A DNA stretch of 64,000 bases. It comes from Phoenix dactylifera (taxonomy: Eukaryota > Streptophyta > Magnoliopsida > Arecales > Arecaceae). Position numbers and translations under genes: made by a program. Of this stretch, positions 44,949 to 56,506 are shown piece after piece (within the stretch, counting starts at the first letter, position 1; each line of letters begins with the position of its first letter). A model generated the notes under the pieces. It searched no databases and had not been told where the DNA came from. It worked only from the letters and a program-made list of their open reading frames with translations. The DNA lies in NCBI RefSeq assembly GCF_009389715.1, contig NW_024068195.1, positions 1 through 64,000 of the forward strand, given 5' to 3'.

Positions 44949-47900
44949 TTAGCTCTTATACTCAGGTGCCTTGTACTCCGGCACATCTCGGAGGCCAAGC
45001 CTTGACAGGACCATGCGGTAGGAATCCCAGTCTGTCCTTCGGAGATACTTGAGGTATTTCTTTCTCCTCTGGACCATCTCTTGGAGACCCTTTCTTGAAT
45101 GCTTGTCCTGCATAATGGCAAAATTCCGTAAATTCGTGAAATGTGGCAAAATAAGTTAAAAGTTTTTAATATCACTTGGTGTTATCTATATAGATGCATC
45201 TGAAAATTAACAGAAAGAAAACCTAAACGAGGTTTCTATTTACCTTCTTATGTAAAACAGCTGACAGATGCTTAATTTTGGTTGTGAGTTGTGCAACTGC
45301 AAAATGGACAACAAACTCTCAAAACCATACAGCTTATCCAATAAAATCAACATTCGAAAGAGACAAATCACAGCATTAACAAACAATTACAGATCTAGCT
45401 GAAGTATTAGTCTTATAAGCCTAATGCAGTAAACTGAACATACAAATATATGTAATTAGACTTCCTTGTAACCTGTGAATGCGCCCAAACTGATTAATCA
45501 TGATGAAAGGGGCTTACCTATGACCTCAGACTAAACGAGCAGCTGAACAATAATTGTTGCGACTCAAGCAAATCGTTGGCACCAAACAGTTGACATATTG
45601 CTGGATTCAAGGACTTCTGCAAATAATTCACTACAAAGCTAGACTCTGTACAGGTCCCTCTAACCAACCCAAAATTAAGGTGCATGATGAAATTTGACTT
45701 ATGCAATAACTTTTTCCATATATGTGGATTTTACTGATAATAATGATTAACAATTTAATATCTTCCACATAGTATCAAGTTTACCAGTTGGTAAACATTG
45801 ATTATTATCTTTACCCTTTTTGAAATTGACATAAAATCACTCATATCATTTTAATTTACATGTCCTTATGCTTGTAGGCCTTAATGGCAATGTCTTGATG
45901 TCACGCTCAAAAAATTTGGACCAGCTTGGGTCTCATTTCTCTTAATCTGGATTATCAACATTAGAAAATGGTAGTATGGAGAAAAATTACGTTTTAAGAA
46001 GTTAAAATTAGCACTCATCAAATTACCCTAGTGAACCTCCCTCTTATAAAAAAAGGGCCATCGGCAACTGCTGGAATAGTGGGATTATTGCAGACTAACC
46101 ACAGAAACATATAGGGGTAACAGAGACTTCAATAAGTTAGGGGGTATACATTCAAGCATGGATGAAAAGGGGGACTTGCTGTTTACGAACTCGGAGAGAG
46201 AGATCAAGATGTAATGACCTTTGGGCATCACATAGCAAAAGTGAAGGCCATGCTGAGAAAATAACATTTTGAACATGAGCAGTCCAAAGGGCTATTATAA
46301 TTATGATGCACCATCAAGAAAATTGTTGGTGTCATTGTTAGGGCACCTAGTTCCAGCCATCTGTCAATCAATTCATAAAGGTTCAGGAACCTGGCAGATA
46401 TCCAATGCATGTCAGACATTACAAATTGCATATTTTCAGAAATTTTGTAAGTTAACTAAACAATTTTAGTTTAACCAAAACATTACACACTTTTCTAGTT
46501 GAATATTTTAGAGTGCTCTGCCTTTGAAGCTCTGGAGAGGATTTGTTTTCTCTGATAGTGATGGTTAAGTGGTTAACATTAGTAGAGGTTTTAGAATCTC
46601 AATTACAAGGATCAGTAACCTTGGTGACGATACTATATCTGATGGTGAATATGAATAGCATTCTACCTCCTATCTACTGATATACTAAAAGGAAAGTCAC
46701 CTTTTCTCATACACAATCAATCATGACTATTTTATGACTTCCTCGATCCAATCTGTAACTATCAACTCATTTAGGACTCCAAAATCGCCCAATAAGGACC
46801 TAATATCATCCCATTAGTTGCAATGACACTAAAATTAAAAATCAGTTCTATCTTAAAAAGTCAGCATGCTAGAATTACTATGCAGCAGAATGCTTCCCCT
46901 GGATCAAACAATCAAAGAGGCCTTCCGTGAATAGATTTTCAATACATCAACTCAACTCCCTGTTGTACAGATAAGATATCATTTCCAGAAAGATCAAAAA
47001 GTCATTTTGTTAATCATGGATCCAATATTCCATGCTCTTTAATTTGATGTCTTGTAACTGCATGATCAATTGGCAACAGAAAAGAAGCTCAAATTTGAAA
47101 ATACCATGATATGGTCCTAACTCCTAAGCCAATAAATCTACATGCCAAATGGTACAGAATGGACTTGTATCATTATTTATCAACATGCCATAAGGTCGCT
47201 AGAAAATAAAGGGATCCATGTAATTGTTTATCAATCTATACCACAGAGCATTGCATCACAATAATATGTTAGTCACTCATTGAATCATGCCAACTATTCC
47301 CTAGTACATAACAAACTATAATATGCAACAGAAGACTATACCCATGTAACTTATCATGATACAGCTAGAGACCAGGAAAGGAACATTACCCAAGATTGTC
47401 AACAATAAGTACACTGAGAAATAGGAGATTGTCAAGACTTTGAGAAAATAAGGCATTTTAATATGATGGTAAAACGTGCAATTCTAATGTGTCCAAGGTC
47501 ACTTTTTCATGCGGTTATCAGTAAAATTAGTCAAGAAAGCCTAAAATCTAAAAAAAAAAGATGATCACAAATTTATCAAGAATGGCTGGATAACCATGAG
47601 AGTGCTTCTTCCATCACCAATTTGTCGCAAGTTTTTCCATCCATGGTGTTTGTTCGGATACAGACTGGAATGGCCCCCATGTCCATCAATCAATTTTTTT
47701 TTAAAGAGGATTAAAGAAAACAAGAGGAAGCTTGAGTTGTGCAACACAGATTACTTATTCAAATAATATGAATACAGGAGTTGTTACCTGTTCCATAGAA
47801 AAAATCATGTTATTAAAGAAACTATTTGTAGAAAGGAAATGATTTACTATTTAAAGTTTTCACCAAGATTCATGATAAAAAGACGATTTCCTTGGATTTT

Positions 47901-50900
47901 CTGGAAGTTTTTTCTAAAATAAAGTTTTCCTGTTGATTGTTTAGTACTGCTGAATATACAGAGATAGCTCTATTTTCCAAATATCATGATAATTGTATTT
48001 TTCCTTTTTTCTGTCTTAGACTTTCTTCCTTCCTAATTCATACAATTATTGATTTTAGACCTACAAACTTGGTCCAGAAATATGACTTTCAACCATGTGA
48101 TAAACATCCACTACAAATACCCATCTATATACTTATAGTTTTATCACTTTGCTAACTCTTACCATAATGGGTTTGTCCGGACATTAAATGATTTTCTGTT
48201 AAGTTACCACCATAAGTACCATAGCATATCGGCAAATGATTTTTCAGAGCAAGGGATGGAGACCTACATATACTATAATTAACCAGATCCAGATTTTTAA
48301 AAATGCACCTATAACAACCCAAGACCTCACCCAAAATGACTAGCCAGAAGATATTATTTGGGTTCCTTAATCCTGCATAAGTACCTAAGATCTACCCAAT
48401 GAATAACCGATGTGGGACTAAACACATGCCCGCACAAGTCCTCACATACTCTTCCCATTTAAGCTCTGACGTCCTCGTCAGGATTCAAATCCACTCAAAT
48501 CTAATCACAAGCATCACGATCGGCCCCTAGTCAATCCCAATGGATCCATGTTGCAGTGTCTCCTAGTCCACGTAGGTTATGAGGCGGGTCCGCTCTGATA
48601 CCATTTGTAACAACCCAGGACCTTACCCAAAATGACTAGCCGGAAGGTATTATTTGGATTTCTTGATCCTGTATAAGTACTCAAAATTTACCCAGTGAAT
48701 AATCGATGTGGAAGTAAACACATGCCAGCACAAATCCTCACAACAGCATCCAAGAATCGAACTCAGAACCTCTGGCTCCTATATAGAGGGTGTGACCACG
48801 AGGACAACCCCAGTTTATCATATAAGGAAATGCATAATCTACAAAATGTGATAATTGATAACATCACCTGTTCAACTATCAATGGAATTACTTATGGAAA
48901 CCCAACCGCACATCCCTCTACAATGAGTCGATTTCAATTACTTGAAGAAAGATGAGTGTTGTCAAAATCCTCCATTGCATATCGTAAAACCAAAAGGCGC
49001 TCTAATAAGTAGTAAGAAGAAACAGGATGTGAAACCACTCCTAAGACCGCCACCTCGAGTATCAAAGAAAGTCCTTAACTTTAATGCTTAGCATTGATGT
49101 GTTACTGAGATAACGTATTAAATCTGATTTTCTCCCTTTTCCCTCAAAACCAATTCAAAATTTCTAACAATAAAACCTCCTTGATAAAGCATGATTGTTA
49201 GATATAAATCACTCACTAACACTTCTTTTAATTAATTAAGACTTAGACAAAAATTATATATGCACAATTATAAAGATAAGGACAAGAAGGAATGGAGATC
49301 AAGTGACCGTTTTAAATAGTAATTTTGGAAATCTAAAGTTCAGGTCCTAGAGGAGTATAGCAAATGAATAGATGGATTGATTCAACAATAGCATATATAT
49401 ATATATAGATTAGATGATAAGTATCAGTTTATTAATACAGTGTTATGATGCTTCTTGGACAAAAAGAGGAACATCTAGTGTGCCGTGATCTCTTTTTCTT
49501 TTTCATAGGTTCAGTTATTCGGATTCATGAAAATGAAATGTGTATGTAGTTTTTCTTTCCAATTGTAACTTGTTAAATAGAATGATAACTTCAATAACAT
49601 GTGACATACTATAACTCAAGAAGCTCTTTGAGGGACAAAGCCAGGATATTTCTAAACAATTTGGGCCCCTAGAGTTATAAGTATACACCATCGTTAAGAT
49701 TATAAAATTGTAATAAACAACTACTTGGATAGTTACCTTCTATCAGGAGCCATACCTTCCACAAACAAACTTTCAACCTCATGCTATGATCTCAGCCTTT
49801 GCAACCTTTTCAAAATACAGTTATCTATTATTCAATCAATCACTACTCATTTTCTATGCCATTTTCCCCCTACCTAAGACACTTTCTCTTATGGTCCTCC
49901 TGTATTCAATTCCATTTTTTTTTTTTGGGCCCCTGTCTATAACTTTTATTCCTATAACAACCCCAGGGGATATTTTTAACTAACCATTTTTTAAAAGGAT
50001 TTTTTTCTTTTTTCAGCCAATTCATTGCCAAACATCTGGAGGTATGATAGGATCGTGATACAATCATCATGGTTCCATTTGACTATACTTTATGCAACTT
50101 AAGTTATAATTTGTGTTTTTCTTTCCTTTATCTTTTTTCTGGTGAGGAAAAAGAGATCACATAATAGAAGAACTGATCGATTCAAACATTTCTCTTATTG
50201 GTCTTTGCATTAAAACAAACAGTCCTTCATAAACAACAGAAAAATCAATCAACTCAAACACTTTGCTTATTAGTTTGTCTATTATTTCAAATATTTTCAA
50301 AATGAAGATGATACTATTTGCTACTGCTTATATTGTTTATTAAGTTGTCACAGAGGAAAGTCTAGGATTAATTGATATATTTCAGAATCACTATTGTAAG
50401 TTATATTAGACAGAAATAGCATTCTAACCTATTGGATCAGCACCATCTCTGTACTCTTGCAATGAAATTCAGCAGATAATATTGAGCATCGAACCATACG
50501 TAATGCTTGATGGCAATTAGATAGAATATTAAACGGGCTTAATCTGCCCTTTACCTTGAACACGTGCAGAACCACAATCTGACTCGGACAACTTAAATTC
50601 ATCTCTGACTCTCTTGAGCTCCAACTTCAACTTCTCTGCCGAAGACATGTGATCCGGATGGAAATACTGCAAGAATCAAACTCGAAAAAGTATTATATTT
50701 GAGCCACCAAACATCATTACAAGCATTCAGGAGACTCGGATTAAATGCACCCAACATACCCTCTCCAATAAATGCTCCTGTGGGGGTTTTAGCTTGAAAG
50801 TTGGAGTCACCTGCCCGCCAAGATTTATCAAGGTCGACAGCCTCTGCACTGGTCATATGCAAACAAGCACGGATAAAATTCCTAAATTACAAGGATTTAA

Positions 50901-51914
50901 TGTAAACAAACAAACGAATCTGGTGAAGGGAAAGTTACTGTTGGCCTTTTTAGTGGCATCGGCTTCTTTAAGCCTCACAAGGCTCTCCCGCAGATCCCTG
51001 AAGGAGACCCCTCCCATCCTTGACTCAGTCTCCTTCTCCTCCAACTCCCTAAGCTTTGCAAGCCTCTCATTCAACTCGCTAAGTGAGAACCAATCCTTAT
51101 CCCCCTTCGTGGCTTCCTCCGGCCTCAGCTTCCGGAGCTTCTCGCCCAGCTCGTCATAGCTATACATCTTCACAAACTCCGTCTTCAGCGCCTTCGACTC
51201 TCGGTCCCCCTCCCCCTTCTTCTCCCTCAATTCCTTCCCAAAAATAGACTCTGGCAGCGTCTCCCTCCCTCCAATAAGCGACGGACCCTTCTCCGCCTCC
51301 CCCGCCGGGCTCCTCAAGCTATCCTGAAATGCTTTGAAATCGAAGCCGCGGGGCCCTGTCTGGTCTCTCGGGGAGGCCCGGAACTGCCGTAAACTCTCCC
51401 TGATGGAGTCAAAGGAGACTCTTGCGCCCTTCTCGGACGGCCCCCATTCGCCAGCGCCGCCGCCGTCGGTCTTGTTGAGGACGTTGTTCTTGAAGAGCTC
51501 CTGGAAGGAGATCGTGGGCGGAGACGACGGGGGGCGCTCGCCGGATGGCGGCGGAGGGCCTCCGCCGGATCGGAGCCGGAATCCGGCAAGGTGCTTGCGG
51601 ATCTCCTCGAGGGAGGCGGCTGGGCCGGGTTTGGGGGAGGAGAGGGGAGGCGGCGGCGGAGGGTCGGTGGGGATCCGGCGGGGAGGGGCGGGCGGGGACT
51701 TGAGCCTCTCCTTGATGTCGCCGAATAAAGAGGAATAAGGCGGAGAGGTGGGAGGAGGAGAGTCTTCGTTGTCCCCGCCGCCGCCGCCGCCTCCATTGGA
51801 GTCTGAGTCCGCCGGAGGCGGCGGAGGAGGAGGGGAAGAGGAGGAAGAAGAGAAGCGCCCGAGGGATGGGAGGGGGGCTAGGGTTTTGGGTCTGAGCCTG
51901 AGATGGAGGGCCAT
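44949..51914 (-). CDS. Organellar small ribosomal subunit protein uS15 (S15/NS1-type)
   Basis: Five exons (50939-51914, 50760-50848, 50555-50666, 45244-45296, 44949-45107) join to 1389 nt, 462 aa, with GT-AG introns and matching phases. The ATG at 51914 starts a presequence rich in Arg/Ser (LHLRLRPK, GRFSSSSSS), suggesting mitochondrial targeting. A long Pro/Gly/Ser-rich region then carries repeated short motifs (SFDSIRESLRQF, SFRDLRESLVRL, SLSELNERLAKL). The S15 fold is at about residues 356-462: PDHMSSAEKLKLELK, VAQLTTKIKHLS, DKHSRKGLQEMVQRRKKYLK and YLRRTDWDSYRMVLSRLGL. It binds small-subunit rRNA. Similarity is to Arabidopsis At1g80620-like proteins as I recall. The acceptor of exon 2 is the upstream ccag/TGCAG; the nearer AG would break frame. 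A Sirevirus LTR lies 309 bp upstream. Confidence 0.88.
45297..50554 (-). other. Large third intron of the uS15 gene
   Basis: A 5.26 kb intron sits between the phase-1 donor at 50555 (CAAG/gtaaag) and the acceptor at 45296 (tttgcag). It holds a TRIM element at 48310-48742 and otherwise AT-rich DNA without coding signal. Confidence 0.75.
48310..48742 (-). mobile_element. TRIM retroelement with perfect Met-tRNA primer site
   Basis: Direct repeats 48310-48447 and 48606-48742 (about 138 bp each) run TATAACAACCC/TGTAACAACCC to CCTCACA on the plus strand. Read on the minus strand, the LTR ends in TTGTTACA, then two bases, then TGGTATCAGAGC (48592-48603), identical to the 12-nt initiator Met-tRNA complement. 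The purine run AAATGGGAAGAG precedes the other LTR (TGTGAGG). The internal segment is about 158 bp and non-coding. No clean 5-bp duplication is visible. Confidence 0.85.
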
Positions 51915-52217
51915 GGCAACGGGGTTTAGGGTTCTGACTTCTGAGTGCCTAATGGAGGATATGCTGGTGGCCGATACCGATACCGATACCGACAGATATG
52001 TCGGTCCGAATGAAAAACTTCGTGTACAGAATGGAGCCGCACCAGTTGGGTCGGTAACAAAAATGGACAGCTATGATCTCTGATGGAGTTGCATCGATCA
52101 GCCAAAGGTCCTGCATTAATAAACTTGTATTGAAATTTTTATACCTAAGGATATTTGTTTCGCGGGAATTGGAGAAGGTACAGTATGGTTAGCAGAAAAA
52201 TAAAAAAAAATTTATGT
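51915..52217 (-). promoter_or_regulatory. Residual uS15 promoter region between ATG and retroelement
   Basis: Only about 300 bp remain between the uS15 ATG and the TTGGT target duplication. They include three CCGATA units (about 51970-51990, CGATACCGATACCGATACCG) and no clear TATA box. Anything further upstream has been displaced 11.4 kb by the insertion. Confidence 0.45.
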
Positions 52218-53007
52218 TTGGTTGTTGCCAAGATAGACAACCCAAGAGGGGGAGGGTGAATTGGGCTTTAAAATGATTATTGCAATTAAAATGTCTGTGG
52301 ATAACTAATTAATACTTTTTGCAAGTTAATTAATTAGATGCTATGTGCAGTGAATGAAATGAAAGTAAGAGATGACAAGGCAATCACAAACACAAAGATT
52401 TTATAGTGGTTCGGAGCTAACCCTTGCTCCTACGTCCACTCCCCAAGCCTCACTTGGGAATTCACTATAACCCCTCGGATTACAGCCGGTTGTTTTACAA
52501 GCTCACAACCTAACTTGTTGTTTTACGAGGTCACAACGAACTCGGTCGGTTTTCCCAGGCTCACCGACTAGAACCACCCGATTGTTTTTCCGGGATCACA
52601 ATCGAATCCTTACACGTTGGTTTCAACCTAGGCTCACCAACAAGCCTTTACACCCTTGATTCAATCCCCTGATTGAATCAAGTAAGGACCAAATGGATAG
52701 AAAGAACAAAGAGAAAAATACAGCTTCTAAATAAGCAGATATTCAGCAATATGAATAATAGAAAAGTTAAGAGCCCTCAAACAAGTTTATGATGATGTAG
52801 TGGAGGGCTTCTCGAACTTTGGGTCTCCTTTTGAATGTCTTGAAGACTTGAAGGCAGAAGGAGACTTCTTTAATGCTGGGAAGAGTTGGTTGAATGGAGT
52901 TAATGGCTCTCTTCCTTCTTTTCCGCTGAAATCCCTTTGGCAGATGAAGTTATTGTGTTTTCTTTGAAAGGAATGTTACTTCTCTGCTTTGCTACAGTCC
53001 TCTGTGG

Positions 53008-53015
53008 CTATTTAA
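53008..53015 (-). promoter_or_regulatory. TATA-like box in the 3' LTR
   Basis: On the minus strand GGCTTAAATAGCC lies about 90 bp downstream of the last palindrome. The identical word is at 62548-62555 in the 5' LTR. It is the best core-promoter candidate and would place the palindromes in U3. Confidence 0.45.
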
Positions 53016-53104
53016 GCCATTCCCCACGGAAACTAGCCGTTAGACACAATCTACTAGCCGTTCTGCACATTCTGCACAATCTGACAATGTTTCCGTTGGG
53101 ATCG

Positions 53105-53927
53105 GAGTCGACTCGCGCGATCTGGAGTCGACTCGGCTGCAGCAGGAGTCGACTCATGCTTTTCTGGAGTCGACTCGGCAACTGTTCCGAATTTGAATTA
53201 AAGTGCTCTTCTCGACTGGGAGTCGACTCGACTTAACCCGGAGTCGACTCTCCAGAGTCTGGAGCTGACCTGGCACTTTTGGAGTCGGCTCATCCCAAGG
53301 AATCCATGGATGCATTTTCCAAGTTTGCTCACTCGAGTCGACTCGTGAATTCTGGGAGTCGACTCGGCACTCAGAGTCCGAACTCCCGAGCTTCTGTCTT
53401 TTGGCTCGTGCTGTCTTGGAGTCGACTCGGACTGTTTTGGAGTCGACTCGGCTCTCAGTATCCGAAAAGCAGTCTTCTGTCTTTTTGGAGTCGCGCTGTC
53501 TCGGAGTCGACTCGCCCTTTGCGGGAGTCGACTCGGCTCTCAGTGTCCAAAAATTGCTCTCTGACTTTTGCCTTGTATTACACTAAGAGTCGACTCTCGC
53601 TTCCTTTGGAGTCGACCTGCCAACCATTGGAGTCGACTCGCGTTCCTCAGGAGTCGACTCGACTCTCAGGGTCCAATATACCTTCTCTGTCTTTCTGTTT
53701 GTAACCCCCTGGAGTCGACTCATACTACTCTGGAGTCGACTCGGCAAGCATCGGAGTCGACTCGCGCTTTTCAGGAGTCGACTCGCTGACAGGTTTTGAG
53801 TTGTATCTTTCTGTTCGTCTGTCTGTTCTCAGTCGGAGTCGACTCGTAATGTCCCGGAGTCGACTCGAGCCTGTGCCAGTGCTTCTGATACGCTTGGAGT
53901 CGACTCGAAATATCCCGGAGTCGACTC
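53105..53927. repeat. Phased palindrome array GAGTCGACTC (3' LTR)
   Basis: Intact palindromes start at 53105, 53125, 53146, 53167, 53220, 53241, 53335, 53356, 53419, 53440, 53504, 53525, 53587, 53630, 53651, 53712, 53733, 53754, 53775, 53836, 53857, 53897 and 53918. Steps of 20-21 bp dominate (13 of 22), with others at 40-43 and 61-64 bp, near two and three times 21. Degenerate copies fill some gaps (53282, 53609). Spacer bases between palindromes are not conserved. Confidence 0.95.
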
Positions 53928-54120
53928 GAGTCTCAGACTTTGGTTCACATTGACTTCTTAACTTATCCAAATTGTCTTGAACCAAATCTAGAGACACTTA
54001 GCCATAAATTTACAAGGATATCACTGAAACACTAGATTGAATTCATTAGTAAACATAAGATATACTTAAATGCTTTGAGCTCATCAAAATCAAATAGGGT
54101 TATAATCAATCACTCCACAA

Positions 54121-54135
54121 TCTTCTCCTTTTTGA
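54121..54135 (-). promoter_or_regulatory. Polypurine tract of the Sirevirus
   Basis: The minus strand reads AAAAAGGAGAAGA just before the 3' LTR start TGTGGAGTG. Further purine-rich stretches (about 54374-54383 and 54692-54722) lie in the same untranslated region, recalling the multiplied tracts reported for Sireviruses. Confidence 0.75.
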
Positions 54136-54867
54136 TGATGACAAAACATTGAGTATATGTAAAGTGAATTGCTCAACAAACAAGGAGAATTATAGTAAAA
54201 TTTGAAAATGAATTCAAGTGTCTAGTTAGTTTTAATTTATCCAGACTTGAAAGGTGTGAAACAATAAATTTCGACGTTAAGGCTCCCCCTTTCATTGGAA
54301 TTATATAAGCCTTCATATCATGCAATCAATTGTTTGGCTTATATATATTAATGATTTTGCTTTCTTAAAAATTCAGATTCTCCCCCTCAACACATGCATT
54401 CAACTTTGTTTTGAATATCAGAATTTTCTTTTAGTGCATTGAAGCTTTTGAACTTAAATTTTTGGTTTTTTTTTTTAGAGAAAAAATCTGTCAATTTGTT
54501 CTTAAGTATGATTCAACTAATCTCCAAATATCCCTTGAATAGATTCTGGAGATTACTCCATTAGGAGCCCCAACAGAGAGATAATGAGCCTCGAGGTATC
54601 GAATCCACTAAGAATAAATTATTGTGTGTTTTAAAAGTTTCTTTTTTATTGATTTTCATTAATTCTCTTTACATGTCTATTCAATATATTTCTCCCCCTT
54701 TTTGTCATCATACCAAAAAGGAAGAAAGCACATCGTACAAGCAATTTAGAGATCAATTTGTACATTTTTGAAGAAAATGGTCTACTCCTTGTATTGATGT
54801 ATAAGTGAGTACATTTGTGAATACAAAGAGGAAAGCAATAAATACATGTCAAAATACAATAAGTAAG
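54136..54867 (-). other. Untranslated region between env-like ORF and 3' LTR
   Basis: A 730-bp T/A-rich non-coding tail with CTCCCCCT/CTCCCCCTTT words (purine tracts on the minus strand). No ORF or structured RNA is recognised. Confidence 0.55.
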
Positions 54868-56328
54868 CTAGGGCTTCTTAGAGGATGTGGCTCCTCCCCT
54901 CAGTCTGGATTGTTCCATTAAGAGACTGACCCCGTCCGTGACGTTCCCTAGCTGGGTGATAATGGCCGAGGTGGCCCTACTGTGCGTCGTGGATAGCTTG
55001 GTCAGAGTCTGCTGGAGTGTGTCCAACTTGGCAATCAAGACATTCGCCAAGCGCTCGGCCCCCTGATTCAGGCTGCCCATGTCGTGTCGGATGTCATCTC
55101 GCATCTTCCGTGTGTTGCTTGTGACATCGCTCATGTTGGAGAATTGGGCTTGTATCAGGCTTCTGACATTGAAGATCTCCTCCCTCAGATGAGCTGTCAT
55201 CTCGGTCACGGCTGATAGGGAGGGAACTAATGCAGAAGAGGGGGCAGGGGCTGGACCTCTGAGCTCTCTCAGAAGATCGTCCCGAAGATCTCGTACAATC
55301 TCCTGCCGCAACTCCCGGAGCTGCTCAGGAGAAATCCGGACCTCCATCGGTTGAGTGGATGGAGCTGAGGAGGAGGGTCCGGCTAAGGTGGAGGGTGCTG
55401 AGGTGGAGGAAAAGGTAGGAAAGTCTGAATCTGGATCAGGACTGGGGGAGCGTCTAGTGGTAGGTGTGGAGGAGGATGGTTTCCTGACCCAGGTTCCCTC
55501 TACCTTATGAAATCCCATTCTGTGTAGGGTTCCCTCACCCATGCGATCTGTCCATCGCAGTGCGCAAGAGGGTTCCCCCTCAGGAATGGGGATCTCAGAC
55601 TCCCTAAAGATAAGAGTGTATAGCATCCCATAAGGAAGGGTGAGCCTAAGTCTGTCTAGTGGCTCACATAGGTATCTGTAAATGAGTTTGGGGAAGTTAA
55701 TTGGAGTATCCTGAAGGATGTAGAACATAAGGGCTAGGTCCCTCTCAGATACAAAATCAAAGCGGCCGGTCTTAGGGAAAAGGGTCCTAGAGATGATACT
55801 CAAGAGGAGCCGCATTTCAACTGACAGTGAACTAGCGGACACCTCATCGAGTGGGGACTGGGGTGGACTCCCTAAAATGGCCGTAAGGGCCTCAGTCCTA
55901 TCCTCAGGATGAGTAGGAGATACCCCTACTTGGGGAAGATGGAGGATTGAGCAATGATATCCTCCGAAATAAATAGTGGGACACCGCTACGGTCCCCCTC
56001 TATCCCACCATTTCCCCCATGTACTGTTCCATATAAACTCCCTAACTAGACCTGGGTATGTGGGGAGATCTAGGGAACAAAAGAACTCGAGTCCCTGGGC
56101 CCTCAACCTATCTCCTATGGTGAAGCCCTCCCGGGAGAGATAGTCGAAGTTGACGTATCTCCCGGTGGAGACCGCCTTCCCGGCGCACAGACGCGAGGGA
56201 ACCGGCCTCGGCGGGGAACGAGCCGGAGGTTGTGGCCTCACGGGATCGTTCCGAGCTTTGGACCGTCGCTCGGTGCCGCTCGCGGGTTGGGGTCTCTTCC
56301 AGCTTGGGACAACCGATTTACGGGGCAT
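54868..56328 (-). pseudogene. Env-like (additional) ORF of the Sirevirus, one in-frame stop
   Basis: The ATG at 56328 opens a frame that runs to 54868, with one internal TAG at 55987-55989. The N-terminal part has a basic, Pro/Arg-rich start, then YVNFDYLSREGF and YPGLVREFIWNSTW, typical of the plant 'transposon protein' domain. The C-terminal part is Ser/Pro-rich, then heptad-like coiled coil (ISPEQLRELRQEIVRDL onward to LLMEQSRL). I see no signal peptide and no convincing membrane span, so 'envelope' is only a positional name. Its function in plants is unproven. It is the best preserved ORF of the element. Confidence 0.8.
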
Positions 56329-56506
56329 GGTTGACCTAGGTATGGGGTAGAACCCTAATGGACGGAAGAAGGTCGACGGAAAAAACTCTAACCGGGGTCG
56401 GAGACGATGTAGGAGACGGCTCTAGGGTTTTGTGAACAGTGGAGGCGATGAATAGAAGTGTTGATTAAACGCTTGGATTAGGGTTAAAAACTCGGATCCC
56501 GACCGC

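Larger units (their letters stand above)
52223..54119 (-). repeat. 3' LTR of the Sirevirus
   Basis: A 1,897-bp copy adjoining the polypurine tract at its 54119 end. It contains 23 intact GAGTCGACTC palindromes (53105-53927) and a TATA-like word downstream of them on the minus strand. It points toward the uS15 gene. Confidence 0.95.

Noticed and set aside
50599-50862. Alternative frame through uS15 exons 2 and 3 (AVDLDKSWRAGDSNF...)
   Set aside because: The other frame gives the conserved S15-type sequence (TPTFKLKPPQEHLLER, then YFHPDHMSSAEK) with correct GT-AG phases.
51334-51738. Plus-strand ORF opposite uS15 exon 1
   Set aside because: It is the antisense shadow of a GC-rich, Pro/Gly-rich coding exon.
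53279-53704. Long ORFs with repeated VDS/EST/SRL peptides in the LTRs (both strands)
   Set aside because: They are translations of the 21-bp palindrome array, open because 21 is a multiple of three; no protein family is matched.
53105-53927. Regularly spaced repeats resembling a CRISPR array
   Set aside because: The repeat is a 10-bp palindrome with 11-bp spacers inside a plant LTR, duplicated in both LTRs; there are no cas genes and the DNA is eukaryotic.
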